Part shown: positions 36,087-45,115 of the stretch, piece after piece
Numbering within the stretch: the first letter of the stretch is position 1
Layout: each line of letters begins with the position of its first letter
Assembly: GCA_013298025.1 (NCBI GenBank)
Contig: JAAFJE010000003.1
Coordinates: forward strand, 124,001-188,000
Direction of reading: 5' to 3'
DNA from: Cytophagales bacterium
Lineage (GTDB): Bacteria > Bacteroidota > Bacteroidia > Cytophagales > Spirosomataceae
DNA length: 64,000 nucleotides
The notes under the pieces: generated by a model
What the model was told of the DNA's origin: nothing
Databases searched by the model: none
What the model saw: the letters and a program-made list of their open reading frames with translations, nothing else
Made by a program: the position numbers and the translations under genes

Positions 36087-36111
36087 AAAAATCAAAAAGA
36101 GATATAGGTTT

Positions 36112-37179
36112 TTAATGAAAATAACCATAGCCCACGGCAGTTTTTGCACCAATGCCGTGGTTGGTGAGGGCATCTTTAAGCCAATCTTTAATTGTTTTAT
36201 CTTTTAGCTTATCACTTTTTGTATTCAGTTCCGATGACCCTATAAAGAATTTAAAAGGACTTTTAGTAACAGTTAAAAAAGAAACAGGTACAGGAGATTG
36301 CGTATCTGTAGGAGGTTCTGTCCCTTGATAATATTTGGGATAATGAACATTCATAATATCAGGCTCTATTCTTGGCTTTTCATTGGGAAAAGCATCAAAG
36401 AATACCAATTTACCTGCACTTGATTGACCACCAAACCATTTTACGAAAGTATCATCTTTAAGAGCCGAATTTTCCTCATTTTGATACATATTAAGAATAA
36501 TCCAACTACGAACAACGCCCTTTATTGAACTGGCAGGAATGTATGGAACACCGTAAATATGGTGTAAAGTCATAGAGGTTTCATACACAGAATGCCCTCC
36601 CAATCCTACTACTAAATGATAGCTTGGGGTTAATGTTACATCAATAACATTTTCACCAAATAACGCTTTCGCATTATTACAATGACGTTTGTTAAGGGCT
36701 GCAAACTTATTTTCTAATAAACCAAAGTTTTCTTTGATTTCAAATCCTCCATTTTTTGCATTGCGTAAAAAGGAAAACTTATCACTTTCAAAACGAGCAA
36801 ACTTGTTAAGTTTCAAATGAAAGTTATCAATATCGTTGATTAAAGATTTTTTTGTATCACAAGGTATCTGGCTAAACTCAAGTCTAAAGCTGTCACCACT
36901 TCTTTCTTGCTCAAGTAACATTTTCTCATATTCTTTTTTAAAATCTTCTTCTAACGCTGCCTCTTGTTTTCGTTGCTCAATTTGTAGTTTTTTCTCGCTG
37001 TCTACAGAGAAAGTTATTCCGTTAATAATTATTTTATCAACAGGAATTCCTTCAAACTCACATTCTAAACCGCTAAACTCTTTACCAATATCTGGTAAAT
37101 CTTTGTTTATAGATAACTGTTTGTTTTCAAAAAGAACGTGCCTTGGTTTAGGTTTTATTCTAAATATGCCCTTTTTCAT
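36112..37179 (-). CDS. cmr6: Type III-B RAMP protein Cmr6
   Basis: A 355-residue RAMP (ferredoxin-fold) subunit of the Cmr complex. The C-terminal two thirds contain VVGLGGHSVYETSMTLHHIY, then GVPYIPASSIKGVVRSW (glycine-rich RAMP region) and SPVPVSFLTVTKSPFKFFIG, ending with HGIGAKTAVGYGYF. A charged N-terminal region of about 150 residues is longer than usual. Cmr6 caps the crRNA 3' end with Cmr1. Its start codon overlaps the cmr5 stop by one base. Confidence 0.92.
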   Translation of the reverse strand: MKKGIFRIKPKPRHVLFENKQLSINKDLPDIGKEFSGLECEFEGIPVDKIIINGITFSVDSEKKLQIEQRKQEAALEEDFKKEYEKMLLEQERSGDSFRLEFSQIPCDTKKSLINDIDNFHLKLNKFARFESDKFSFLRNAKNGGFEIKENFGLLENKFAALNKRHCNNAKALFGENVIDVTLTPSYHLVVGLGGHSVYETSMTLHHIYGVPYIPASSIKGVVRSWIILNMYQNEENSALKDDTFVKWFGGQSSAGKLVFFDAFPNEKPRIEPDIMNVHYPKYYQGTEPPTDTQSPVPVSFLTVTKSPFKFFIGSSELNTKSDKLKDKTIKDWLKDALTNHGIGAKTAVGYGYFH

Positions 37180-37784
37180 TATTCTTGGATTAAATCATCT
37201 CCCTCAATTAAACCTTCTGCAAATCGGCGAAGCCAATTAAATAATGCCAGTACTTCGTTAGTTACTGCACGATATTGACCGCTTTCTAATTGGATGATAA
37301 TTTCTGATAGTTCTCCATTCTTATTGTTAATTAAATAGTGATTATCTGAAGTTTTTAACCAATTATCAACTTGATTATAAATCAATGCCCAAGCATTTCC
37401 ATCTTTTTTCTTCGACATGATAAATGCTAATGTTGCTCCTAAACCACTTGTTTTTACCATCATGGGAGTTTTTTTGACATAAGCTTTATACTCTTTACCG
37501 TACTTCTCGTAATGTTCAGCAAGTCTTTTCTTAAAGCCCTCAAACTTTTTGTCTTTATCTTTAGAAGGATTAATCAAAAAATCTTCTAAAATTTTGTTGT
37601 TAAGACTATTATCTTTCAAATCTTTTTCAAACTTCTTCTTAAAAGAAACAGTGAAAAAAGAAGCATTATTTGTTGTTTTATTATCGTTGTCATATTTGAA
37701 ATCTTTTAGTAGTAAAGTTTGATTTGCACATTTGTAAGCAAAATCTGCTCTTCCTTGTTCGATTCCATTGATTGTCTTAGCCAT
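37179..37784 (-). CDS. cmr5: Type III-B small subunit Cmr5
   Basis: A 201-residue helical protein. The start GIEQGRADFAYKCANQ and the central PMMVKTSGLGATLAFIMSKK match Cmr5; the C-terminal NEVLALFNWLRRFAEGLI closes the domain. It is longer than common Cmr5 (120-160 residues), with an added charged stretch at about 40-90. Cmr5 forms the inner filament that contacts target RNA. Its start overlaps cmr4 by eight bases. Confidence 0.9.
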   Translation of the reverse strand: MAKTINGIEQGRADFAYKCANQTLLLKDFKYDNDNKTTNNASFFTVSFKKKFEKDLKDNSLNNKILEDFLINPSKDKDKKFEGFKKRLAEHYEKYGKEYKAYVKKTPMMVKTSGLGATLAFIMSKKKDGNAWALIYNQVDNWLKTSDNHYLINNKNGELSEIIIQLESGQYRAVTNEVLALFNWLRRFAEGLIEGDDLIQE

Positions 37785-38829
37785 TTGATACCTCCTTTGC
37801 TGTTAGTAATGATTTTACAACTCGTACAATTCCTTTCCCTAATGTAGCATCGCCTCCAATTTGAATTACATCAGGCAGTGCTGTAGCAAAATAATTCATA
37901 ACATCTACGTCTGTTCGAAGAATCGCCTCTTGCTTATCCTTATCTTTTAAAAATACAGGGCTTGCCATGACTAAACTGTACATGATACTTTCGGCAGGAA
38001 GAAACTCTTCGGTAAATAATGCACCTGCTTGTACTGTACCTGTTTTGTTATCAATTTTTGTTCGTGTGATAACTTCGGTACTTAGGTTGACAAAATCTTT
38101 AAAATCGTCATTCGATAAAATAACAATATCCGTCGTGAGTTTATCCTTCCAAAAGCCATCGGTAAATTTGTATGAAAGCCATTGCCCAAGTATTTCTTCT
38201 TTTTCTTCGCCTACTTTAACTTTAATATCATAAGAACCGCTCACAGTAAAGGCATATTCTTCTAAGACAATTTTATCGTTACCAATTTTCAAACTTGTAC
38301 TTGCTGTTACACACTTATCAGATTCAGGTTCTTTTCCTGTAATTACAACTTCTATGCCCGTCAAACTCATATCACGCTTAAACTGCTCTAATACTTTTGG
38401 GCAAGTAACCCAAGCAAAAACGCCCTTTACACTTTTGACAGGAAAAAGTAATAATCGAGCATCTGAAAAGCCTAACGCACCAGCATGTGCGTCACCATCT
38501 TCTGGACCAAAAGCAAGTTCAACAGCCTGATTGTAATTTATAAGCTGCACGTCTTTTTTTAGCTTCCAATTCTCAGTTATTTTAGGGAAAATGTTAGAAA
38601 GTTCTGTTTTAACATTTTCATTATTAAACTTAAAAGATTTATCGACTAAAGAAATTCTGTTTTCAACAGCCTCTCTTACAGCACCTTTAAAAGAAGAACC
38701 TTCAATTTTAGGGAAAGAAGTATGTCTTTCTCGTTGAATAGGTAAATCAACTATACCCAAATCTGAGCCACTGCCAGCGTGCAAGGGTGTTTCGCAAATG
38801 AAAAATAGGGGTTTGGATTGTTTGAACAT
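37777..38829 (-). CDS. cmr4: Type III-B backbone RAMP protein Cmr4
   Basis: From the ATG at 38829 this is 350 residues (MFKQSKPLFFICETPLHAGS); an upstream start at 38874 gives 15 extra hydrophobic residues that are not typical. RAMP features: TPLHAGSGSDLGIVDLPIQR, FPKIEGSSFKGAVREAVEN, GALGFSDARLLLFPVKS and a terminal IQIGGDATLGKGIVRV. Cmr4 is the repeated backbone that cuts target RNA every six bases with an Asp in the thumb loop. It follows the CARF-nuclease gene, overlapping the frame of its neighbour only in the rejected extension. Confidence 0.93.
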   Translation of the reverse strand: MFKQSKPLFFICETPLHAGSGSDLGIVDLPIQRERHTSFPKIEGSSFKGAVREAVENRISLVDKSFKFNNENVKTELSNIFPKITENWKLKKDVQLINYNQAVELAFGPEDGDAHAGALGFSDARLLLFPVKSVKGVFAWVTCPKVLEQFKRDMSLTGIEVVITGKEPESDKCVTASTSLKIGNDKIVLEEYAFTVSGSYDIKVKVGEEKEEILGQWLSYKFTDGFWKDKLTTDIVILSNDDFKDFVNLSTEVITRTKIDNKTGTVQAGALFTEEFLPAESIMYSLVMASPVFLKDKDKQEAILRTDVDVMNYFATALPDVIQIGGDATLGKGIVRVVKSLLTAKEVSNG

Positions 38830-38842
38830 AATTGCTTTAATT

Positions 38843-40213
38843 TTATTTAGATGAAAATAAATCAGAAACAGCATTATCCTTGATAGAGGATTTCATAAAT
38901 GTTTGATAGATGTGCTTTTCGCTGGAGAGTTTATTTTTATGGATAAAAAAATGTTTAACTCTAAAGGTGAAAGTATCATCTCCAAAATCTTGTTTTAAGG
39001 CTTCTGTGTATTCAGATAGCATCATTTTAGTGCTTTTATCAAGCTCTTTAGCATCTGTTTTTTCTTTAGAATAGCTATAAAGAATTAGCCAAATTTCAGA
39101 AATCTGATTCTCAGGATTAATAAGGGGTTTAATTCGTTTTGAATAGTTTTCCCTGATAGTCTGCATATAGCTTTCACTTAGCAATCTATTAAACGGCTTA
39201 ATTTCAACAGCTATAAAGGTATTAGCTTTGTCCTTTATAAAAATATCAATATCTCCAAGCCCTTTAACTGGCTCATAACTATGAAGTACTTTTTCTCCCC
39301 CATATAATTTAGCATAATATTCAACAAGCTTATATTCAATTAAATATCCAAATATAATAGCTGTATATGGACTCATTTTTTCAGCATACCGACTGATAAG
39401 TTCCCCAACGATTGAAAGGTCTCTATTTTCAGATTTTATTAATTTTAAATCTCTCAATTCTTGAATTAAGTTCTCATCAGCCTTATTCCGCTTGTTATTA
39501 TTTTTAATGATTTCCACATATTTCTCAATAATACCCCAATCAAAATTGATTGGTAAATTACCAATTTCAATAAGTTCAGCGCTATCTTCATATATGTAGT
39601 AGATGATAATTTCCTCTAATTGTGCCAAAAGTGTTAATACAGGAATAACTGCCTTATAGCCGCCAGAAATATTCAATACAGTATTAGTAGATTCATTTTT
39701 TATACTGTGTACTTCATCTATTAAATTAAAAAAGCCTTGGTCGCTAAAAGTTTGACTATCTGTTACTTGTAATCCCTTTATAGTTCTAATGTCAACATTG
39801 ACGATTTTTTCAGGGAAACTCTTTTTTAGGGTGTCTGAAATCAACTTTCCTGCTATACCCGACAGTGGAGTATCAGTTGTTAGTAAATAGACCTCAAATG
39901 TTTCACCAACATATTTATCCATTAGTTTAACAATACTATACACCTCGGCACAACAATGAATATTTAATTCTGTTGGCGTTTTGCTGTATTCCCAACAATC
40001 AGACTTTTTAGTCATATTTGTCAAAAAGTAGCTACTAATAATACTGCTTAATTCATCTATATCCGATTTGTCAGGATATTCAAGAATAGCGTCATATAGT
40101 GTATCTATTTTTGCATTATTATTTTTTGTCACATGGCTGATAGCTCGTTGTACTTCATTACTTTTAAAGTTTGTAATGATAGATGTACCAACGGTAGTTA
40201 TTAGTTTTATCAT
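38843..40213 (-). CDS. CARF protein fused to a PD-(D/E)XK nuclease-like domain, inside the cmr operon
   Basis: A 456-residue protein. The N-terminal CARF domain begins KLITTVGTSIITN and contains VLNISGGYKAVIPVLTLLAQ (about residues 178-197), as in Csm6 and APE2256-type proteins. After a helical linker, the C-terminus holds GLGDIDIFI and FIAVEIKPF (Asp near 321, E-x-K near 336), a PD-(D/E)XK core. No HEPN R-x4-H motif is seen. It overlaps cmr3 by four bases and precedes cmr4, so it is co-expressed with the complex. It is likely a cyclic-oligoadenylate-activated nuclease, analogous to Card1/Can2 but with different sequence. Confidence 0.8.
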   Translation of the reverse strand: MIKLITTVGTSIITNFKSNEVQRAISHVTKNNNAKIDTLYDAILEYPDKSDIDELSSIISSYFLTNMTKKSDCWEYSKTPTELNIHCCAEVYSIVKLMDKYVGETFEVYLLTTDTPLSGIAGKLISDTLKKSFPEKIVNVDIRTIKGLQVTDSQTFSDQGFFNLIDEVHSIKNESTNTVLNISGGYKAVIPVLTLLAQLEEIIIYYIYEDSAELIEIGNLPINFDWGIIEKYVEIIKNNNKRNKADENLIQELRDLKLIKSENRDLSIVGELISRYAEKMSPYTAIIFGYLIEYKLVEYYAKLYGGEKVLHSYEPVKGLGDIDIFIKDKANTFIAVEIKPFNRLLSESYMQTIRENYSKRIKPLINPENQISEIWLILYSYSKEKTDAKELDKSTKMMLSEYTEALKQDFGDDTFTFRVKHFFIHKNKLSSEKHIYQTFMKSSIKDNAVSDLFSSK

Positions 40214-41304
40214 AAAATTGATTTAATTCGTTTATTCATATCTAAGTTGCCTACATAAAATAATCCAAAACCTTCGTTTGCCCTGTAGTCGCTAATTGAT
40301 GAAACAGGATTTTTTTCAAGACTTTCTACAAAAGCCTTCGTAGTACCGTTTAGTATTTTAACATAATAAACACTTCCAGCAGGTACTGCTTTCATCATTG
40401 ATTTTGGAAAACCGCCTTTTTCAGCCATATCAAACCCACCTATGTGTAATGGTTTACCTACGGCATAAGTAATAATTTCAAAATCCCATGAAGGGAAATG
40501 CTTTTTTAGGTTTGGGATATGCCCCTTTTCAAAAAAGGCAGGTGTGTTTAAGTACAGGCGAAAATGATTATTGTCGGTATAATCAATTTTATTCAGTGGA
40601 GTAAATTGTTCGTTATTATGGAAAATTACACTTTTACCTTCTGCACCCAATTTTCCTAAACATCCAACATTATCTATATTGGTCTTAATTACAAAGTTTA
40701 AGCTATGTTCAGGAGTGTTATTTTGAAGTCTAACCATTCCTACTCTGTACAATTTGCCATCTTCACTTTGTTTATTCTGCTTGTTTCTCCCAATTCCTAT
40801 TTTAAACTCTGTTTGGGTTAGTTTATTCATAGGTTGATACTTCCAATCAAAATTCATTGGGCGACTATCTTTGAGATAATACTCGAACAATTTTCTATCT
40901 ATCATTCCATTAGGTATATTTTCTATGTGCTCGTTATGCCAAAGAACATATTCTAATTTTTTAGATGAACTTGATACAACCCCTTGCATATTACTAGCAA
41001 ATAACGAGATAGCTTCATTTTCATCTTTATGTAAGCTTTTTAATCTTACCAAGTCAAGAGGAATGGGATAATAATCATTATCTGCCGAATAATAGACTCC
41101 CTCAATCTTTATATGCTCCGTTTCTTCTTTAATCCTATCTAAAGATATATTTTTTTCACTGGCGTAAGCACTTCTCAACATTCCTAAGAACACACTTGGT
41201 GGTGGTGGAAAAATACCCGTAGCGTAGGTTTCTTCTCCCATAGAAAAAGGTCGCCCATCTTTAAAAAATAAGGTATCAATGGCTTCTATTTTGATGTATG
41301 GCAT
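40210..41304 (-). CDS. cmr3: Type III-B RAMP protein Cmr3
   Basis: A 364-residue Cmr3. The N-terminus IKIEAIDTLFFKDGRPFSMG and TGIFPPPPSVFLGMLRSAYA are diagnostic; a later FEIITYAVGKPLHIGGFDMA and the terminal YRANEGFGLFYVG complete the RAMP fold. Cmr3 holds the 5' tag of the crRNA next to Cas10. It starts five bases after the cas10 stop and overlaps the CARF-nuclease gene. Confidence 0.95.
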   Translation of the reverse strand: MPYIKIEAIDTLFFKDGRPFSMGEETYATGIFPPPPSVFLGMLRSAYASEKNISLDRIKEETEHIKIEGVYYSADNDYYPIPLDLVRLKSLHKDENEAISLFASNMQGVVSSSSKKLEYVLWHNEHIENIPNGMIDRKLFEYYLKDSRPMNFDWKYQPMNKLTQTEFKIGIGRNKQNKQSEDGKLYRVGMVRLQNNTPEHSLNFVIKTNIDNVGCLGKLGAEGKSVIFHNNEQFTPLNKIDYTDNNHFRLYLNTPAFFEKGHIPNLKKHFPSWDFEIITYAVGKPLHIGGFDMAEKGGFPKSMMKAVPAGSVYYVKILNGTTKAFVESLEKNPVSSISDYRANEGFGLFYVGNLDMNKRIKSIL

Positions 41305-41308
41305 GGCT

Positions 41309-43102
41309 TTACAGGTTAAAAAAGGTTTTAGGACAAAGTTCTCGTTGCATAAAACGGCAAAAGTTTAGTGCTGAAAAGAAATTAGGTAAATCTGATAAAT
41401 TTGCATTGTGCAATTTATCTAAAGTCTCACCCATCGTTTTTACAGCTTTTTGTTTCTCTTCCTTTGAACCTTTATTTACTGCACGGGTGAGCGTTCTTTT
41501 GATTTCTGTAATCAGTAATTTACTACTGTCTTTTTCTAATTTATTATCTTCATCAACAAGCTTTTGAAACTCTGTTTCCAAGACCTTAATGTATTTATCT
41601 GAGAAATACGGGGTATCCTTATCTTCTCTATCCATTAATCCCTCTGTGATTTTTTTTAACAAACCGATATGCTCATTTTTCCAGACTGTTTCTAAACTCT
41701 CACCAGACCCTTTGATAACAGAAATACCAAAGCAATTTTTGTCGTCGTCTATATCTTTGGCTTTATCCATCATGGTATGGGCTTGTTGAAGTACCAAACG
41801 TAAAGGCTCTTTGTAATGTGCTATACAAATACCTGCTGAAAAAGTTATTTCTTTGCCATCTTTTCTGTAGGTTGCTAAAGGGTTGCTAACTTCTGTTTTA
41901 TATGCCTCTTGCAATTCTTGTAAAACACCAAACAGATGATTGATATTGACAAAACCCAAATAATCATCTCCACCAGCATATACTGTGTAGCCTTTAACTT
42001 CCTTCTTTACTATCTCATCAGCTTTTTTAGCAAAAGCACTCAAATGTTTTGAAAAATCCTCATGGAATGTTTCCAAATTTCCGTTAACGTTTGCACCGCC
42101 TAACCATTTGCCCATACTGTCACCATCAAATGTCAAAACAGCGTAATATTTATGTTTATCACTTGATTTAAACCCTTGCTTTTCAGCTACCTTCCAATAG
42201 TTCTCATGACAGTTAAGAATAGAATTTGGAGTTAGTGAACTGTTATCATTTGATTCTCTTATTGTCTTTTCTAAATAAGGCTTTCTTTCAATATTCTCCT
42301 TATAGAAAAGTTGATCATTTGTTTCGCTGAGTAACTTGTAACAGATTTTAGCAAGTCCATCATTTTTTAAAATATGATGAACGTGCATTAATGCAATAGA
42401 AGCAGTAGAGGGAAAGGATTCAGCTTTGTAAGCTCTTTTAGTATAACTTACTGCACTCAAGGCTTCGCCTTCGTCTAATTTGTAGTTAGTAGTTTTATGA
42501 GAGCTTAATGCAAATTGTTTTTTCTTCTCAGGGTTTTCTCTGTAAATAATAGCATTTCGCTCTCCATCAATACTACATTTACGCCCCTTTTCTCCAATAC
42601 CATCATAAGTATATTGTTGAAACTGTCGCATATTTTTAAGCGAACCAATTACCTGCTCCAACTTTGCATAAGTTTCTTTATAGTCAGTTCCAAGCTCAAT
42701 AGCAGCCCAGTAAATATCCAAATGCTGTTCAATCTGTTGTTCAAAGGCAGGGAATGTACTTATTTTTGCATCATTTAAAGCATTCTCTGAAATACTTTTG
42801 AATTTTGCTCTAATTGCATCTTCCGTATCTTTACCAAGTTGATTTATCTCACTTTCTGTACCTGATAATTGTGCTACAAAACGATTAGGAAGAGAATTAA
42901 CTTTCTCCCAATCCTTTTCTGTCTCGTACTTTGCATAAGGAAAAACAATTTTGTGTCTTCCAATAGATGCTATACCCGTTTTTGTGAGTTCGGTTAAAAT
43001 CTTACTTCCAGCATACAAGTCCACAGTCTTTCTTGCCTGAGCAATAAAAGCCTGTACAGGGCCAATGGTTAGTAGAAATAGATATTTTTTGTTATTGCTC
43101 AT
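41309..43102 (-). CDS. cas10: Cas10/Cmr2 with active cyclase palm, no HD domain
   Basis: A 597-residue large subunit. It starts directly at LFLLTIGPVQAFIAQARKTV, so no N-terminal HD nuclease domain is present. The palm domain has FDGDSMGKWLGG and the cyclase motif VYAGGDDYLGF (about residue 372-380), which is intact, so cyclic oligoadenylate synthesis is expected. The C-terminal helical part resembles the family's D4 domain. Two CARF proteins in the same operon fit this signal. Confidence 0.95.
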   Translation of the reverse strand: MSNNKKYLFLLTIGPVQAFIAQARKTVDLYAGSKILTELTKTGIASIGRHKIVFPYAKYETEKDWEKVNSLPNRFVAQLSGTESEINQLGKDTEDAIRAKFKSISENALNDAKISTFPAFEQQIEQHLDIYWAAIELGTDYKETYAKLEQVIGSLKNMRQFQQYTYDGIGEKGRKCSIDGERNAIIYRENPEKKKQFALSSHKTTNYKLDEGEALSAVSYTKRAYKAESFPSTASIALMHVHHILKNDGLAKICYKLLSETNDQLFYKENIERKPYLEKTIRESNDNSSLTPNSILNCHENYWKVAEKQGFKSSDKHKYYAVLTFDGDSMGKWLGGANVNGNLETFHEDFSKHLSAFAKKADEIVKKEVKGYTVYAGGDDYLGFVNINHLFGVLQELQEAYKTEVSNPLATYRKDGKEITFSAGICIAHYKEPLRLVLQQAHTMMDKAKDIDDDKNCFGISVIKGSGESLETVWKNEHIGLLKKITEGLMDREDKDTPYFSDKYIKVLETEFQKLVDEDNKLEKDSSKLLITEIKRTLTRAVNKGSKEEKQKAVKTMGETLDKLHNANLSDLPNFFSALNFCRFMQRELCPKTFFNL

Positions 43103-43109
43103 TATAAAA

Positions 43110-44039
43110 TTACTTTAGCTTATTTTTTAATTCATTTTGTAAAGTCACATGGCTTGGAAATACCCTACTGGGTGGCACATGATTTAGAGTTGTAATAATT
43201 GGTTGATTTCCTAATGTCGAAATATAGATTGGAGAGGCATACCGTTTAGCACCATCACCTATAGCAGCTTCAAAATCACTATGTTTTTTCACGTTTGGTT
43301 TATTCTTATTGCCATCAATAAAATCATTTTTTTTCTCTGCAATCTCCTTTGCCTTCAAGTATTCAGCCTCTTTAACTGTATGCGATGCATCAATTATTTC
43401 TAAAGGTACATCATCAAATGATTTACCAAATTCTATCGTTTTTATGTATGGATAAGCCTCATTTCGACTAAAATTAGATGAGATTTTACCGTTACTTAGT
43501 GTAAAGTAATTCTTGGGTAGTAGCTTATGAATATCATCTATTGTACGGGGCATTGCAAAATTTAGGTCAACAGTATTATTGGTGTTTATTTTGGTTATTT
43601 TAAAAGAACCAAAACCTCTTCTACTTCTTTTACCTAAGCCCCCTAAAATGGATGTTAGTATAAAAAGGGTTTTAATTGATTCTAACGTGAAATCATTTTC
43701 AATTTTGGTTAGTGAGAACTTTACAATAAAACTTTCGTCAGATTTGGGAAAACAAGGAGTTGAAGAACCTCCTTTATGTGGTAATAAGGGAGCTTTTGAA
43801 ATATCTTTTAAGTCCTTTTCAATTCTAATTATCAGACTACTCCTTTGTTGAGTGTTCCCAAATATTTTCCCTTCTAATTCAAGCATTTTTTTCCATTCCA
43901 AATGCCCATTCATCGCTCGCCACCAAAAGCGTAAAGCTCCCTTGATAGAGGCAGGGCGGAGTTCGGGCGTTGTGCCGTCTGCTCCTGCCAGAAACATCGG
44001 CGTAATTACTTCGCAAGTAAAGGTTATGGTTTGCATCAT
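43110..44039 (-). CDS. cmr1: Type III-B RAMP protein Cmr1
   Basis: A 309-residue Cmr1. ITFTCEVITPMFLAGADG, then ELRPASIKGALRFWWRAMNG are the family signature, and LGGLGKRSRRGFGSFKITKI is the glycine-rich RAMP loop. The start is either of two consecutive ATGs. Cmr1 binds the crRNA 3' end. It precedes cas10 by seven bases and follows cas6 by fifteen. Confidence 0.94.
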   Translation of the reverse strand: MMQTITFTCEVITPMFLAGADGTTPELRPASIKGALRFWWRAMNGHLEWKKMLELEGKIFGNTQQRSSLIIRIEKDLKDISKAPLLPHKGGSSTPCFPKSDESFIVKFSLTKIENDFTLESIKTLFILTSILGGLGKRSRRGFGSFKITKINTNNTVDLNFAMPRTIDDIHKLLPKNYFTLSNGKISSNFSRNEAYPYIKTIEFGKSFDDVPLEIIDASHTVKEAEYLKAKEIAEKKNDFIDGNKNKPNVKKHSDFEAAIGDGAKRYASPIYISTLGNQPIITTLNHVPPSRVFPSHVTLQNELKNKLK

Positions 44040-44054
44040 GTATAATGTTTTTAT

Positions 44055-44729
44055 CTATCTATTACTTTTTATCTGTGAAACGGTGCCATAGCCCAAGCTT
44101 ACGCCTTTGCCGAGTCCGACGAAGTCTGGGAGGAAGGCGTTTGTCCGAAAGCGGATGTCGAAACCTAAGAGTTTTTGTTGTTTGTAGGGTATTATTTTTG
44201 ATTTCACTTCGTCGATGCGTAAGGAAATGGGTTTGTTTACGTCCCATTTTATTCCTTTGGCAAAAGAAATAATATTGGCTTTGAGGATGTTTTCCAGCAT
44301 ATCGAGCCTCATCAGTTCATCTTTTGTTTGTTGGTATTTTTCATAGTTCTCTTGGTTGAGTGCCAGCCAATTGTACATTCTGTACTCAAAAGATTTTTCC
44401 CAAATCTGTAAATTGTACTGTTGCATTTGTAGGTTTTTTACCACCAAATCTACAGGGCGTTCGCCTATGACAATGTTGAGTTGTTGGTTGTTAAACAAGT
44501 GGTGTATTTCATCTACGCCGTAGTCGATACACACAATGGCAGGGTTTTTGCCAATCCGCTTGTATTGAATTACAGGGTAGCCATACAAATACTCACGGTC
44601 GTTGAGATGGTTATGGAAAATAATATGCTCCTTGCCTGCTTTAGCAATGATTGCTCCTCTAAAAGCCGATAGTTCGTAAACTTCAATATGGGCATCAAAC
44701 TGTATGCGTAAGATTCTGATTTTAGACAT
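44055..44729 (-). CDS. cas6: CRISPR pre-crRNA endoribonuclease Cas6
   Basis: A 224-residue Cas6 of the Cas6b-like type. It has two RAMP-like halves, with LSAFRGAIIAKAGKEHIIFH in the first and the C-terminal glycine-rich loop FVGLGKGVSLGYGTVSQI. It is the first gene of the effector operon, 34 bases from a 13-base-arm dyad. It should cut within the repeat to leave the ATTAAGAC tag. The catalytic His is not assigned with certainty. Confidence 0.87.
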   Translation of the reverse strand: MSKIRILRIQFDAHIEVYELSAFRGAIIAKAGKEHIIFHNHLNDREYLYGYPVIQYKRIGKNPAIVCIDYGVDEIHHLFNNQQLNIVIGERPVDLVVKNLQMQQYNLQIWEKSFEYRMYNWLALNQENYEKYQQTKDELMRLDMLENILKANIISFAKGIKWDVNKPISLRIDEVKSKIIPYKQQKLLGFDIRFRTNAFLPDFVGLGKGVSLGYGTVSQIKSNR

Positions 44730-44762
44730 CCGTAGGGTTGTTTAGTGGCACGAAACAAAAAC

Positions 44763-44791
44763 ATAATTGTGTAAACAATTTACACAATTAT
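44763..44791. promoter_or_regulatory. Dyad operator upstream of the cas6-cmr operon
   Basis: Perfect 13-base arms (ATAATTGTGTAAA and its complement) separated by CAA, ending 34 bases before the cas6 ATG. A related half-site is upstream of cas1 at 27874. A repressor or activator dimer is the simplest reading. Confidence 0.7.
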
Positions 44792-44975
44792 AAAATACAT
44801 AATTTTTTTACGCACCATTAAACTTTGCAGGTTTGCATGAAGAATAGAAGTGAGTGAGGAGGTATTTATATGTGTCAACATAGTTTTAATGGCTTATTTA
44901 TTTTCGTAAAACTAAGGTATTAAAACGATATTTTATCAGGTATTTATACCTGTTTTTTATCGAGGAAATAAAAAA

Positions 44976-45115
44976 TTGAGTGATTGAGCGATTGAGTGAA
45001 TGAGTGATTTGAGATGAATTGATTTAGTTAATAGTGGTAATATTGGTTGATTTCTTTGTTTTTCAATCAGCTAATTAACAATCACTCATTCACTCAATCA
45101 CTAACTCACAATTAA
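44976..45115. repeat. Low-complexity inverted repeat between cas6 operon and response regulator
   Basis: GAGTGATTGAGCGATTGAG and GAATGAGTGATT on the left face CACTCATTCACTCAATCAC on the right, across about 50 bases. The element abuts the 3' end of the response regulator gene. It belongs to the same family as 30050 and 48465. Confidence 0.6.
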
